DNA from: Nonomuraea africana
GTDB taxonomy: Bacteria; Actinomycetota; Actinomycetes; Streptosporangiales; Streptosporangiaceae
DNA: 64,000 bases
Reading direction: 5' to 3'
Assembly (NCBI RefSeq): GCF_014873535.1
Contig: NZ_JADBEF010000001.1
Span: forward strand, 1,054,001-1,118,000
Shown: in pieces, positions 34,143 through 42,253 of the stretch
Layout of the letters: each line of letters begins with the position of its first letter
Position numbering within the stretch: the first letter of the stretch is position 1
Position numbers and translations under genes: made by a program
Notes under the pieces: model-generated
Told to the model about the DNA's origin: nothing
The model's input: the letters and a program-made list of their open reading frames with translations, nothing else
The model's database searches: none

Positions 34143-34883
34143 ATGAAAGCTGCCCCCGCCGCTCAGAAGCGACTTCTCGACCTGGCCGAGCTCGACTCCA
34201 TCCTCGACCGCCTGGCCCACCGCCGCCGCACCCTGCCTGAGCTGGCCGAGATCGACGAGCAGTCGAGGCAGTACGCCCAGCTGGCCACCCAGGCGATCGC
34301 CGCCGAGACCGAGGCGGGCGACCTGGCCCGCGAGCAGGCCAAGGCCGAGAGCGACGTCGACACCGTGCGCACCCGCGCCGAACGCGACCAGAAGCGCCTC
34401 GACTCCGGCATGGTGACCTCGCCCAAGGACCTGTCCAGTCTGCAGTCCGAGATCGCCTCGCTGCACCGCCGCCAGGGCGACCTGGAGGAGGTCGTGCTGG
34501 AGATCATGGAGCGCCGCGAGGCCGCCGACACCAAGGTCCGCGACCTGGTCGTCAGGCGCGACGAGCTCGCCGCCACCCGCGCCGCCGCCGAGGACCGCCG
34601 TGACGCGGCCCTCGCCGAGATCGGCAAGGAGGTGGCCGACGCCGAGTCACGCCGCTCCGCCGTCGCCACCGAGATCCCCGCCGACCTGCTGGCCCTCTAC
34701 GAGAAGCTGCGCGGGCAGTACGGGGTGGGCGCGGCCATGCTGCACGGCGGCCGGTGCATGGGCTGCAAGGTGTCGCTGTCGATCGCCGACATGAACCGGA
34801 TCAAGGCCGCGCCGCACGACGAGGTGCTGCGCTGCGAGGAGTGCCGCCGCATCCTCGTCCGCACCCCCGAATCCGGCATCTGA
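34143..34883 (+). CDS. Zinc-ribbon coiled-coil protein (CT398/DUF164-like)
   Basis: A 246-residue protein: a long antiparallel coiled coil (about 20-180, very rich in Glu, Arg, Ala) followed by a C-terminal four-cysteine zinc ribbon (GGRCMGCK...LRCEECRRILVR). Orthologues sit next to nif3 and rnhA-type genes across actinobacteria and are thought to bind nucleic acid or act in secretion; the function is not settled. ATG 34143 has AAAGGA at about eight bases; a TTG at 34122 is less likely. Confidence 0.88.
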   Translation: MKAAPAAQKRLLDLAELDSILDRLAHRRRTLPELAEIDEQSRQYAQLATQAIAAETEAGDLAREQAKAESDVDTVRTRAERDQKRLDSGMVTSPKDLSSLQSEIASLHRRQGDLEEVVLEIMERREAADTKVRDLVVRRDELAATRAAAEDRRDAALAEIGKEVADAESRRSAVATEIPADLLALYEKLRGQYGVGAAMLHGGRCMGCKVSLSIADMNRIKAAPHDEVLRCEECRRILVRTPESGI

Positions 34884-34890
34884 CCCGCGC

Positions 34891-35050
34891 CTCGCGGATC
34901 GACTCGCGGATCACCTCGGGTATCGACTCGCGGGGTCGTCTTGAGTATCGCCTCCCGGGTATGGACTTGCGGGATCGTTCCGCGGATCGCCATCCGGGGG
35001 ATCGTCTCCCAAGGATCGTCTCGCGGATCGCCTTCCGGGGATCGTCCCGC
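34891..35050. repeat. Degenerate 12-14-bp tandem array (CGCGGATCGNCT)
   Basis: About a dozen head-to-tail copies of a 12-14-bp unit with consensus CGCGGATCG-Y-CT fill the gap between the zinc-ribbon and RNase H genes. Copies differ in one to four positions and small indels, but GGATCG or GTATCG recurs at every step. No ORF explains it. Its role (transcription regulation, protein binding or replication slippage) cannot be told from sequence. Confidence 0.75.
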
Positions 35051-35137
35051 GTTTCGAGGGGCAGCGTCCTCGTCGTATCGAGCCCGGAATCCGACCACGG
35101 CTAGCGTATCGACCCACCAGCGTTTCAAGGAGCGTCC

Positions 35138-36439
35138 ATGAGCACCACCGCGTACCTCGTCGAGGCCGACGGCGGGTCGAGGGGCAACCCCGGGCCCGCG
35201 GGCTACGGGGCCGTGGTGATGGACGCCCGTGACCGCCAGGTCCTCGCCGAGGCGGCCGAGGCGATCGGCGTGGCGACCAACAACGTCGCCGAGTACCGCG
35301 GGCTGATCGCAGGGCTCAGCTCGGTGCTCGACCTCGGCGGTGAAGGGGCGACGGTCGAGGTCAGGATGGACTCCAAGCTCGTCATCGAGCAGATGGCCGG
35401 GCGCTGGAAGATCAAGAACGAGGGGCTGAGGCCGCTCGCGATCGAGGCGCAGGCGCTGGTCAGGCGGTTGCGGGTGACGGGGTGGACGTGGATCCCGCGC
35501 GAGCGCAACAAGCACGCCGACCGCCTGGCCAACGAGGCGATGGACGCCGCCGCCAAGGGCCTGGCCTGGAAGGCCGGCGGAACCACCGCAGGCCTCGCAG
35601 CCTCGGACCGGCCGACGGGACCTTACGCGCCCACCTTGGACACGCCACCTTCGGACAGGGTCTCGCAGGGGGCGGCTTCCCAGGGCCTGGTCGGCGGTTC
35701 GGCGAGTGGTGTTTCCGACGCTCGGAGGGGGGAGCAGACCGATCTGCTCGACCTGTCGGCGCCCTCGGCCTCGCTGGTCACCGCGCAGCAGACCAAGGGC
35801 ACCGGATGGGGCCCCGCCACCAGAGTCGCCACCTCCCTGCTCCTCCTGCGCCACGGCGAGACCCCGCTCTCCGCCGAGCGCCGCTTCTCCGGACTCGGTG
35901 ACCCCGAGCTCACTCCGAACGGCCTGGCCCAGGCCGATGCCGCGGCGCGCAGGCTGTCGGCTCCGCCGTACCGGATCGATGTGGTGGTCAGCTCCCCGCT
36001 CAAGCGAGCCAGGCGGACGGCCCAGGCCGTGGCCGGGTCCGTCGGCCTCGACGTGGAGGTGGACGAAGACCTCAGAGAAACCGATTTCGGCGCCTGGGAG
36101 GGCCACACCTTCACCGAGATCCAGCGCCGGTGGCCCACCGAACTCGCCGCGTGGCTGGCCGACCCCACGGTCGCGCCACCCCAGGGCGAGAGCTTCGTCG
36201 AGGTGGCGCGACGGGTCGAGGCGGCCAGGGACCGGCTGGTCGAACGCTACGAGGGCAGGACCGTGCTGGTCGTCTCCCACGTCACGCCCATCAAGACCCT
36301 GCTCAGGCTCGCCCTGCTGGCCCCGCCCGAGGCGCTCTACCGGATGCACCTCGACCTGGCCTGCCTGTCCCTGATCGACTTCTACGCCGACGGCCCCGCC
36401 GTGGTGAAGTCCTTCAACGACATCTCCCACCTGCGCTGA
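35138..36439 (+). CDS. Bifunctional RNase HI / acid phosphatase (CobC-like)
   Basis: A 433-residue fusion. The N-terminal RNase HI domain has the acidic active site in VEADGGSRGNPGPAGYG, NNVAEYRGLI, VRMDSKLVIEQM and ERNKHADRLANEAMD. A Pro/Ser-rich linker (about 150-230) joins a histidine phosphatase domain with LLLRHGETPLS, SSPLKRARRTA and VVSHVTPIK. This is the architecture of mycobacterial Rv2228c, which degrades RNA in RNA-DNA hybrids and has alpha-ribazole-type phosphatase activity. CAAGGAG precedes the ATG by about seven bases. Confidence 0.93.
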   Translation: MSTTAYLVEADGGSRGNPGPAGYGAVVMDARDRQVLAEAAEAIGVATNNVAEYRGLIAGLSSVLDLGGEGATVEVRMDSKLVIEQMAGRWKIKNEGLRPLAIEAQALVRRLRVTGWTWIPRERNKHADRLANEAMDAAAKGLAWKAGGTTAGLAASDRPTGPYAPTLDTPPSDRVSQGAASQGLVGGSASGVSDARRGEQTDLLDLSAPSASLVTAQQTKGTGWGPATRVATSLLLLRHGETPLSAERRFSGLGDPELTPNGLAQADAAARRLSAPPYRIDVVVSSPLKRARRTAQAVAGSVGLDVEVDEDLRETDFGAWEGHTFTEIQRRWPTELAAWLADPTVAPPQGESFVEVARRVEAARDRLVERYEGRTVLVVSHVTPIKTLLRLALLAPPEALYRMHLDLACLSLIDFYADGPAVVKSFNDISHLR

Positions 36440-36446
36440 AGCGCCC

Positions 36447-36673
36447 GCCGTACCGCGATCACGAGACCGAACGCGGGCACCACTGCGATCACTGAACGGA
36501 CATGGGCCGCCGTGGTGCGATCGCGGAACCGAACCTGGGCCGCCGTGCTGCGATCACCGAATCGAACATGGGTGGCCGTCGTGCGATCAGCGAACCTGGG
36601 CCACCATGCGGCGATCCGCCGAACCGAACACGGGCCGTCGTGGTGCGATCTCCGCACCAAACCGAACACGGGT
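36447..36673. repeat. Seven-copy 28-38-bp tandem array centred on GCGATC
   Basis: Seven tandem units begin near 36447, 36480, 36509, 36542, 36575, 36603 and 36636. The common pattern is GCCGTNNTGCGATC followed by ACCGAACCGAACANGGG; most units are 33 bp. Copies are degenerate, with 70-85 percent identity by eye. The array starts 7 bp after the RNase H stop and contains no credible gene. With the array below it fills most of the 658-bp gap before rnpB. Confidence 0.8.
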
Positions 36674-36726
36674 AGCGGCGGCGCGCCCGCCGTATCACCG
36701 CCAGCCTGCGGTGATTGACGGCACCC

Positions 36727-36868
36727 AAGCTCGCGGTCACACCTCACGGCGGCGTTGGAGACGACGTGCCCGAGGGGTGCTGTGCCGAGCTCGCGGTCAG
36801 CTTCCTCACACCTCACACGGCGGCGTTGGGAACGACGTGCCCGCGCCGCGCTGTGCCAAGGTCGCAGC
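36727..36868. repeat. Two-and-a-bit copies of a 60-71-bp tandem repeat
   Basis: Unit 36727-36786 and unit 36787-36857 share GCTCGCGGTCA, ACCTCAC, GGCGGCGTTGG and ACGACGTGCCCG in order and both end CTGTGCC. A third unit is cut off after AAGGTCGCAGC. Unit two has an 11-bp expansion. No gene is seen from here to rnpB (36,869-37,097). Confidence 0.7.
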
Positions 36869-37083
36869 TATGGCACCCGTCCACCCCGAGCACGAGAACA
36901 CCGACCCTGAACATCGCCTGGGAGAGCACGGATCAGACTCATGGCCCCCGGTTGTGGCCCGGTCGTGCAAGACGCGCCAGGGCGGCCCGCACGACCGGGC
37001 GGTCGCACCGTCCCCCTCAGACGATGACACCCACCATCACAGCGCGACGATCTTGTCGATGGGTTGGAGGTGGCTTGGGTTTG

Positions 37084-37089
37084 ATACTC
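37084..37089 (+). promoter_or_regulatory. Candidate -10 box of rnpB
   Basis: GATACT lies 8 bp before the first base of the RNase P RNA P1 helix, suitable for a -10 element. No good -35 is visible at 17 bp, so this is tentative. Confidence 0.35.
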
Positions 37090-37097
37090 TCCCTGCA

Positions 37098-37495
37098 GAC
37101 GAGCCGGCCGGGCGGCCGCGTCGGGTCCCTTCGGGGGCTCGCCGAGGAAGGTCCGGGCTCCACAGGGCAGGGTGGTCGGTAACGCCGACCCGGGGTGACC
37201 CGCGGGACAGTGCCACAGAGAGCAGACCGCCTTCCGGATTTCCGGGAGGTAAGGGTGAAAGGGTGGTGTAAGAGACCACCAGCGCCCACGGTGACGTGGG
37301 CGGCTAGGTAAACCCCACCCGGAGCAAGGTCAAGAAGGGACGCTTCGCAAGGAGCGTCCCGCGCGCGACGTTCGAGGACTGCCCGTCCGAGCCGCGCGGG
37401 TAGACCGCTTGAGGCCGCCGGCAACGGCGGTCCTAGATGGATGGTCGCCCCTTCGTTCGCGAAGGACAGAACCCGGCCTACAGGCTGGCTCGTCT
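37098..37495 (+). ncRNA. rnpB: RNase P RNA (type A)
   Basis: All conserved blocks of bacterial RNase P RNA are present in order: GAGGAAGGTCCGGGCTCC (37145-37162), GTGCCACAGAGAGCAGACC, GGTAAGGGTGAAAGGGTG with the GTAAGAGACCACC hairpin, GCTAGGTAAACCCC, and TAGATGGATGGTCGCC near the 3' end. The ends pair as helix P1: AGACGAGCCGG (37098-37108) with CTGGCTCGTCT (37485-37495), all Watson-Crick except one G-U. The RNA cleaves tRNA 5' leaders. Its final 27 bases form the att core of the adjoining integrative element, so the present 3' end was supplied by the element. Confidence 0.96.
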
Positions 37496-37496
37496 C
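37469..37496 (+). repeat. attL core of the AICE (rnpB 3' end)
   Basis: A 28-bp sequence (GAACCCGGCCTACAGGCTGG then CTCGTCTC) is repeated at 47743-47770 with one difference (T37486 against C47760). It includes the 3' strand of rnpB helix P1. A matching TGACCAGGG follows both copies at the same distance of 13 nt. Confidence 0.92.
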
Positions 37497-37524
37497 GCTC
37501 CGCCCCTGTGACCAGGGGCGGAGC
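37497..37524 (+). terminator. Terminator hairpin after rnpB, supplied by the element
   Basis: GCTCCGCCCC (37497-37506) pairs perfectly with GGGGCGGAGC (37515-37524) around an 8-nt loop. There is no strong T-run. The equivalent position after the right core has only part of this sequence, so the element appears to bring its own terminator for rnpB. Confidence 0.75.
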
Positions 37525-37529
37525 ACCCT

Positions 37530-38702
37530 TCAAGATTGCCTGTTCCGTCCCTGTTCCGTGATCGTGGGAATGAGGAGCGCATCAATCGCGCCGCGCCCGA
37601 GGTCGTCTTGGTCCGGGAAGAGGTGACCGTAAGTGTCCATCGTCTCTGCGATCGTGGCGTGACCAAGACGGGTTTGGATCACCTTGGGGTTAAGATTGGC
37701 TTTGATCAGTCCAGAGGCGTAGAAGTGCCTCAGGTCGTGGAATCGGGTGCCTTTGGGTAGTCCGGCCTTCTCTACGGCCTCACGCCAGCACTCATTGAAG
37801 GATTTACGCTGGGCAATCCGGCGGCATCGGTTGGTGATGAGGACGCCCTCCGGCCCGGCCGAGTAGGTCTTCTGATGGTCTTCGATCTTGGTGAGAATCA
37901 GATCATCGACGGGCAGGGTCCGGCGTGATGCCTTGGTCTTGAGTTCGACCAGTTGACCGTTCTGGGCTTGCCGATGGACGTATACGCGCTTGGCCTGCGC
38001 ATCAACCTTTGCAGTGGTTAGTCCAAGGGCTTCACCCAGTCGAAGGCCCAGGCCGAAGCCGAGCCAGACCGCGAGCCGGTAGCGAGGAGTCATCGCGTCG
38101 GCGAGTGCCAACACAGCCTCTACCGGCAGGGGTTCAACCACACGTGCCTCTATGCGCGGTAGAGGAACCCGCGAACACGGATTGCTCGGGATGTCACCGT
38201 CATCCACGGCGGCTTGCATGATCAGGCGCAAGACCGCGAACACGGTGTGTACCGTCGTCGGTGCGAGGCTCTTGTTCAGCCGAGCAACGACGGCTTTCAT
38301 GTCAGCTCTGGTCAGACTGCCGATACGTCGTTCGCCCAGGGCCGGGATGAGATGGGCGTTCAGGTGGACGGTGTAAGTGTCGAGGCTGTTGATCCTCAGG
38401 TGCACTTGCGAGGGGAGCCACCTAGTCTGAGCGTATTCGCGGAACGTCAGGCGTCCCCGTCGATCATCGACATAAACACCGCGTAGCCGGTCAGCCTCCT
38501 TAGTGGTCCCGTGGCTTTCTGCCTGCGTTTTTGTCTTGAAGGCTTTCGTTTCCTCTTTACCGTCCAGCCCGATCCAGACGGCAAGCCACCGCTTGGAGTC
38601 CTTGCTCCCGCCGTTGTCGGGGTGGCGTTTCGTCTTCTGACGCTGCTTTTGACCGTCTGGCCCGATCACACTGCTGAACCAGAGGTCACGGACGCGCGCC
38701 AT
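37530..38702 (-). CDS. int: Tyrosine site-specific integrase
   Basis: A 390-residue tyrosine recombinase. An N-terminal AP2/arm-binding-like basic region (1-75) is followed by a SAM-like core-binding domain (LTFREYAQTRWLPSQ, 85-170) and the catalytic domain with Arg221 (GLGLRLGEALGL), His322-x-x-Arg325 (HDLRHFY), His348 (LGHATIAETM) and nucleophile Tyr358. It abuts attL, and its last codons carry the candidate arm site at 37541-37558. Starting at ATG 38702 it shares one base with the xis stop (TGATG). It integrates the element into rnpB. Confidence 0.95.
   Translation of the reverse strand: MARVRDLWFSSVIGPDGQKQRQKTKRHPDNGGSKDSKRWLAVWIGLDGKEETKAFKTKTQAESHGTTKEADRLRGVYVDDRRGRLTFREYAQTRWLPSQVHLRINSLDTYTVHLNAHLIPALGERRIGSLTRADMKAVVARLNKSLAPTTVHTVFAVLRLIMQAAVDDGDIPSNPCSRVPLPRIEARVVEPLPVEAVLALADAMTPRYRLAVWLGFGLGLRLGEALGLTTAKVDAQAKRVYVHRQAQNGQLVELKTKASRRTLPVDDLILTKIEDHQKTYSAGPEGVLITNRCRRIAQRKSFNECWREAVEKAGLPKGTRFHDLRHFYASGLIKANLNPKVIQTRLGHATIAETMDTYGHLFPDQDDLGRGAIDALLIPTITEQGRNRQS
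37541..37558 (+). repeat. Candidate integrase arm-type site, left
   Basis: TGTTCCGTCCCTGTTCCG holds two TGTTCCG heptamers 11 bp apart, about one helical turn. An identical 18-bp copy in the same orientation lies at 47618-47635, inside the other end of the element. It is 45 bp from the left core. Confidence 0.65.
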
Positions 38703-38890
38703 CAAGCGGCGTCTTGCTGCTGGCGGAACCAGTCGAGGACGTCGGCCTCCAGGTAGCGGAGGTGCCGACCAACGCGGGCCGACTTCGGCCCGATTCTCCG
38801 ATGCCGCCATTGGTACAAAGTGGCTACCGGGACACCGAGGAAGGTTGAGACGTCTTCAGCGCTCCAGGTCCGTTCGGTGATCGGGTTCAT
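38702..38890 (-). CDS. xis: Excisionase (MerR-like HTH)
   Basis: A 62-residue winged-helix protein of the HTH_17/AlpA type: TWSAEDVSTFLGVPVATLYQ then WRHRRIGPKSARVGRHLRYLEADVLDWF. Such proteins bend attachment-site DNA and direct the integrase toward excision. It is translationally coupled to int (TGATG). ATG 38890 is chosen; a GTG four codons earlier would overlap its own ribosome binding site GGAG. Confidence 0.88.
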   Translation of the reverse strand: MNPITERTWSAEDVSTFLGVPVATLYQWRHRRIGPKSARVGRHLRYLEADVLDWFRQQQDAA

Positions 38891-38925
38891 GCGTGGGTGC
38901 ACTCCGTTCGCGTTCTGAGGGTTGG

Positions 38926-40554
38926 TCAGGCGGCGAGCGGTGTGGACGAGCTCTGTTCCCAGGAATCGTGGGCGAGCTCTTCGCGTCCTGCTCGGGTGCG
39001 TTCGCGGGCTTGGGCCGCTGCCGTGTTGGCGAGGAGTTGGTCACCGGTCGTGTGCCAGCCGGTGCCTGCGTAGGTGAGGAAGCCGATGACGAGGGTGGTT
39101 TCCTCGGTTTTGGTGTCAAGGTCTGCTTGACGCTGGAATCGCACTGTTTCGGGGTGCCCCTCTGCCATTGGGTCGTGGCCGTTGAGGGCTTGTGCGCGTT
39201 TGTAGGCGGCTCGTTCTTCGCGGATGGAGCCGAAGGTGATCGAGTAGCGGCGGGCTTTGGTGAGGAAGTGCCCGCCGAAGCCGAGCATGTGCGCCCACCT
39301 GCGCAGTCGGGTCCATCCGGGTGCGTGGCCGAGGGTCCAGGCGGCGGCGATGAGGCGTTCGGGGTGGGTTCCGGCCGGGTTGGCGTACAGGTCGATGGTG
39401 TCGACGGTGAGCCGCCGGGAGGTGTGGCCTGTGGCTTCGGTGCCCTTGGTGGAGTACTTGGCAAGGTAGGCGGCGACGGCCTGGTCGTCGAGAGCGTCGC
39501 CGGAAGCTGACAAGGTGATGGGCCGGATCTCGTGTTGCTCGCCCCAGGTGATGGTCCAGCCGTCGAGGTGGGCGGGGTGGGGATCGGTGGTGTAGGCGAT
39601 GGTGGTGGCGGCCAGGGTGACGGCGGCGATGACGTCGTCGGAGGTGATGCCGTCGGGGGGTGCGGTGACGGCGTCGGGGTTGTCGGGGTCGATGCCGTCG
39701 AGACGGAGCAGGATGTGGAAGTGGACGGCACCGCGTGCTTGGTATTCGGCGGCTTTGCCGTGGGAGAGCCGGACCTTGGGTAGGCCGCGTTGCCGAGCGA
39801 GCTGGTTGAGGTGGCGTTCGGCGTGTTGCTTGGTGCGGCGCCAGAGTTCTCCGGCGTGATGGTTCCACACGACGTGGTGGGCGTGGTCGTAGCAGTCGGC
39901 GCACAGAGGCCGGCCGAGTTGCTCGTCGTCGGCGGTGTGGCGTTGCCAACAGGCCAGCGGGGTTCCGTGGGGACAGGTGGGGGCGTCGCGGCGGGCGTGG
40001 CAGGGGGCCGCTCGGCAGGTGCAGCGGGTCTTGTCGCGGCAGGTGCAGTGGCGCACGTCGCGGGTGTGGACGGGGCCGAAGGAGGGGGCGGTGAGGGTGG
40101 CGAAGACGGCCGGGTGGGTGCGGACGCTGTCGGGGATGGTCTTGCCGCCGACAAGTCCGGCGCGCACGAGGTGATAGGCGTCGTGTTGGTAGGTGGTGGC
40201 GCAGGCGGGGCAGACGATGTGGCGGCGGTTGCCGCAGGCTTTGTAGATGACGCCGTCAGGCAGGTCGGAGGTGTGCCGGTTGGCGAGAATCTCGCCGGTG
40301 CGGGTGTCGACGGTGGCGAGGTTGCCGTGCAGGCGGATCGGATTCGTGCAGGCGGCAGCGGATTCGACGTAGCGGAGCCAGGCGGCGTAGTCGGGGCGTG
40401 CGGCGCGTTCCAGGGCGGTGCGGATGTGCTGGCGGGGTTCGTACGCGAACGGGCTGGACAGGTGGGTTTCGGTGTTCGCCCCCACGCCCGGGGCCGGAGA
40501 AGCGGTCCCGGGGGTGAGAGCCAGCGCCGAAGCGGTGTCGAGCTGGGTGGGCAT
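38926..40554 (-). CDS. repSA: RepSA-type replication initiator (HUH rolling-circle)
   Basis: A 542-residue initiator. The N-terminal half has zinc-finger-like cysteine clusters (ACGNRRHIVCPACATTY; CTCRDKTRCTCR). The HUH metal motif is GAVHFHILLRLDG (His278, His280) and the candidate nucleophile tyrosines are in AAYLAKYSTKGTE (363, 367). In pSAM2 the homologous protein starts rolling-circle replication of the excised circle. Its ATG is 3 bp beyond the DUF2637 stop, so it is on the transfer-region transcript. Confidence 0.9.
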   Translation of the reverse strand: MPTQLDTASALALTPGTASPAPGVGANTETHLSSPFAYEPRQHIRTALERAARPDYAAWLRYVESAAACTNPIRLHGNLATVDTRTGEILANRHTSDLPDGVIYKACGNRRHIVCPACATTYQHDAYHLVRAGLVGGKTIPDSVRTHPAVFATLTAPSFGPVHTRDVRHCTCRDKTRCTCRAAPCHARRDAPTCPHGTPLACWQRHTADDEQLGRPLCADCYDHAHHVVWNHHAGELWRRTKQHAERHLNQLARQRGLPKVRLSHGKAAEYQARGAVHFHILLRLDGIDPDNPDAVTAPPDGITSDDVIAAVTLAATTIAYTTDPHPAHLDGWTITWGEQHEIRPITLSASGDALDDQAVAAYLAKYSTKGTEATGHTSRRLTVDTIDLYANPAGTHPERLIAAAWTLGHAPGWTRLRRWAHMLGFGGHFLTKARRYSITFGSIREERAAYKRAQALNGHDPMAEGHPETVRFQRQADLDTKTEETTLVIGFLTYAGTGWHTTGDQLLANTAAAQARERTRAGREELAHDSWEQSSSTPLAA

Positions 40555-40557
40555 GAG

Positions 40558-41154
40558 CTAGTGGTGTCCTTCCAGGGCGGGAGTGGGCAGCTGCAAGACC
40601 GGCAGGGCCGGGGGCCGCTCCTGGATGGTGCGGTGGTCGGTGTACGCGTGGTCCTGGCGCTCAGGGCCAGGGGGCGTTACCGCAGGTTGAGGCGTGGATT
40701 CCGGGTCAGGTCCGGGTGCGATGGCCTCTTGGGGTGTCGCCGGTTCGGTGGTGGCGGTACGTGAGAGCACCAGCTTGGTGAGGGCGAGGAAGGCCAGTGC
40801 GGGGATGGCGGCGACCAGCCAGCCAGTGGGGTGGGGTTTGGCGACGGCGATCTGTGCCGCGATGGACAGAACGGCGGCGGCGATGAGGACGAGCATCGGG
40901 TAGACGGTGGACTGGCCGGTGCGCTTGCGGCGTCGAACCTCCAGAGCCGAGGCGGTAGGAGTGAGTTCGGAAATGACGGCGTTGGCCCAGCCGAACCATT
41001 CGCCGGTTCCTTGCGGACTGTTGGCCATGGTCCAGTCATGGACGTGGGTGAAGGAGGCGGCTCCGGCCATCAGGCCGACCAGGAGCAGGATGACGAGCTG
41101 GACACGTGACTCGGTCTGTTCGCTGCGCGATGGGCGTGGCGGGTTCAGCTGCAT
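40558..41154 (-). CDS. DUF2637 membrane protein (spread-type)
   Basis: A 198-residue protein with four hydrophobic helices containing the DUF2637 pattern (LLVGLMAGAASFTHVHDW and GWANAVISELTPTASAL), then a long Pro-rich cytoplasmic tail. Proteins of this type are regular AICE residents upstream of the rep gene and are thought to assist intramycelial spread, like SpdB proteins. ATG 41154 overlaps the preceding gene by 10 bp. Confidence 0.82.
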   Translation of the reverse strand: MQLNPPRPSRSEQTESRVQLVILLLVGLMAGAASFTHVHDWTMANSPQGTGEWFGWANAVISELTPTASALEVRRRKRTGQSTVYPMLVLIAAAVLSIAAQIAVAKPHPTGWLVAAIPALAFLALTKLVLSRTATTEPATPQEAIAPGPDPESTPQPAVTPPGPERQDHAYTDHRTIQERPPALPVLQLPTPALEGHH

Positions 41155-41561
41155 GTGTAGATCCACCTCCGAGCGCAGTCGTTGCATTCGCCCAGGGAGC
41201 GGGCGATGTAGTAGGGCTTTTCTGTGTGGCAGGTGGAGCAGATGCGCCGGGCTCGTAAGGCTTTGGCGATGGCGGCCAGCTGTGCCGGAGTGGCGGTGCG
41301 CTTGGGCTTGGCGAGGTCTTCGCGATAGAGGTAGGCCACTCGCCGGCCTTTCCGCCAGATGATCTGTGCGGCGATGTCCTGGCCCCCGGGGCGCAGCTGC
41401 TTGGCGCGCAGCTGCCGTACGGTGAGCAGACCAGGCGGAGCCCAGCGGTAGGGGTAGGTGGGGAGTCCGCCGTGACGGATGCCGTCAGGGTCGTAGAACT
41501 CCAGGTAGACGCCCTTGGTGCGGATGACGTGGTCGAGTTGGGAGATACGGGGACCGGTCAT
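41145..41561 (-). CDS. RRQRL-motif zinc-binding protein (long form)
   Basis: A 138-residue protein. The central block YPYRWAPPGLLTVRQLRAKQ and LRPGGQDIAAQIIWRKGRR matches the RRQRL-motif proteins found in AICEs and actinobacterial plasmids. A four-cysteine ribbon closes the chain (CSTCHTEK...CNDC). Probably DNA-binding. It shares one base with the upstream gene (TGATG). A shorter paralogue without the zinc ribbon is encoded at 41812-42162. Confidence 0.78.
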   Translation of the reverse strand: MTGPRISQLDHVIRTKGVYLEFYDPDGIRHGGLPTYPYRWAPPGLLTVRQLRAKQLRPGGQDIAAQIIWRKGRRVAYLYREDLAKPKRTATPAQLAAIAKALRARRICSTCHTEKPYYIARSLGECNDCARRWIYTCS

Positions 41562-41815
41562 CAGGTGTCACCGCCCCAGCGCTGTTGCGCGGCCTGGCGG
41601 GTGATGCCGAGGGGGCGGGCGATGTCGGTCCAGGAGTAGCCGTACTCGGCCCGGAGCTTGGTGACGGCTTGAGCGATGGCATGGTCGAGTTCGGCAACGA
41701 CGCCGGACAGGTCGGCGAGGGCTTCGATGTCGCCATCGGCGATGCGCTTACTGTAGGCGCGGATGATCCGCTTGAGAAAAGCGGCGTAGTCGGGGTTTTC
41801 GATCGAGCCGCTCAT
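41561..41815 (-). CDS. Small helix-turn-helix protein
   Basis: An 84-residue protein whose C-terminal half reads RAEYGYSWTDIARPLGITRQ then AAQQRW, a sigma-70 region 4-like helix-turn-helix. It lies between the two RRQRL-motif genes with overlaps on both sides (1 and 4 bp), so the three should be made in fixed proportion. Probably a regulator or accessory DNA-binding protein of transfer. Confidence 0.75.
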   Translation of the reverse strand: MSGSIENPDYAAFLKRIIRAYSKRIADGDIEALADLSGVVAELDHAIAQAVTKLRAEYGYSWTDIARPLGITRQAAQQRWGGDT

Positions 41816-42162
41816 GATGCGCTCCGCTTGGTGCGACGCGCGCGCAGGGCTTTGGCTAGGGCATCGAGCTGCTTGCCGGTGGGCTTGCGCTTGGGCAGCG
41901 CGCGAGCGATGTCGTAGAGGTAGGCGACGCGACCGCCTTTGCGCCACAGGATCTGGGCGACGGGGGCTTGACCGCCGGGGCGCAGGCCGAGGGCGGCGAG
42001 CTGGCGACGCGTCTTCAGATGCTTGGGTGCCCACTTCCAGGGGTAGGTCGGCAGGCCGTACTGGCGGCCGGTGGGGTCGTAGAACAGCACTCGTGTGCCG
42101 GGGGTGGCATTCAGCCGGTCAAGCTGCGGTATCCGCGCAGCGGCGGCGGGGATAGAGTGCAT
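41812..42162 (-). CDS. RRQRL-motif protein (short form)
   Basis: A 116-residue protein containing TPGTRVLFYDPTGRQYGLPT, KTRRQLAALGLRPGGQAP and QILWRKGGRVAYLY, closely parallel to the 41145-41561 product (LEFYDPDGIRHGGLPTYPY; AQIIWRKGRRVAYLY). It ends with a basic tail RARRTKRSAS instead of a zinc ribbon. ATG 42162 is chosen because residues upstream of it do not align with the paralogue. Confidence 0.78.
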   Translation of the reverse strand: MHSIPAAAARIPQLDRLNATPGTRVLFYDPTGRQYGLPTYPWKWAPKHLKTRRQLAALGLRPGGQAPVAQILWRKGGRVAYLYDIARALPKRKPTGKQLDALAKALRARRTKRSAS

Positions 42163-42253
42163 GACGGATCTGCTCCTTTGCTTGGTCGCGGGGAGTGGAT
42201 GTGACAGGCGGGGGCCGGGGTTCTTTGGCGAGATGTCCGGCCCCACGCCAGAG

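Noticed and set aside
34891..36868. CRISPR array
   Set aside because: Units are short or abut each other, are degenerate, and have no unique spacers; no cas genes in the window.
37098..37495. tRNA gene as integration site
   Set aside because: No cloverleaf is present; the conserved blocks and terminal pairing are those of RNase P RNA.
38856..40154. 432-residue leftward Pro/Ser/Thr-rich ORF over the rep gene
   Set aside because: Alternate frame of the RepSA-type gene; no ribosome binding site and a low-complexity composition.
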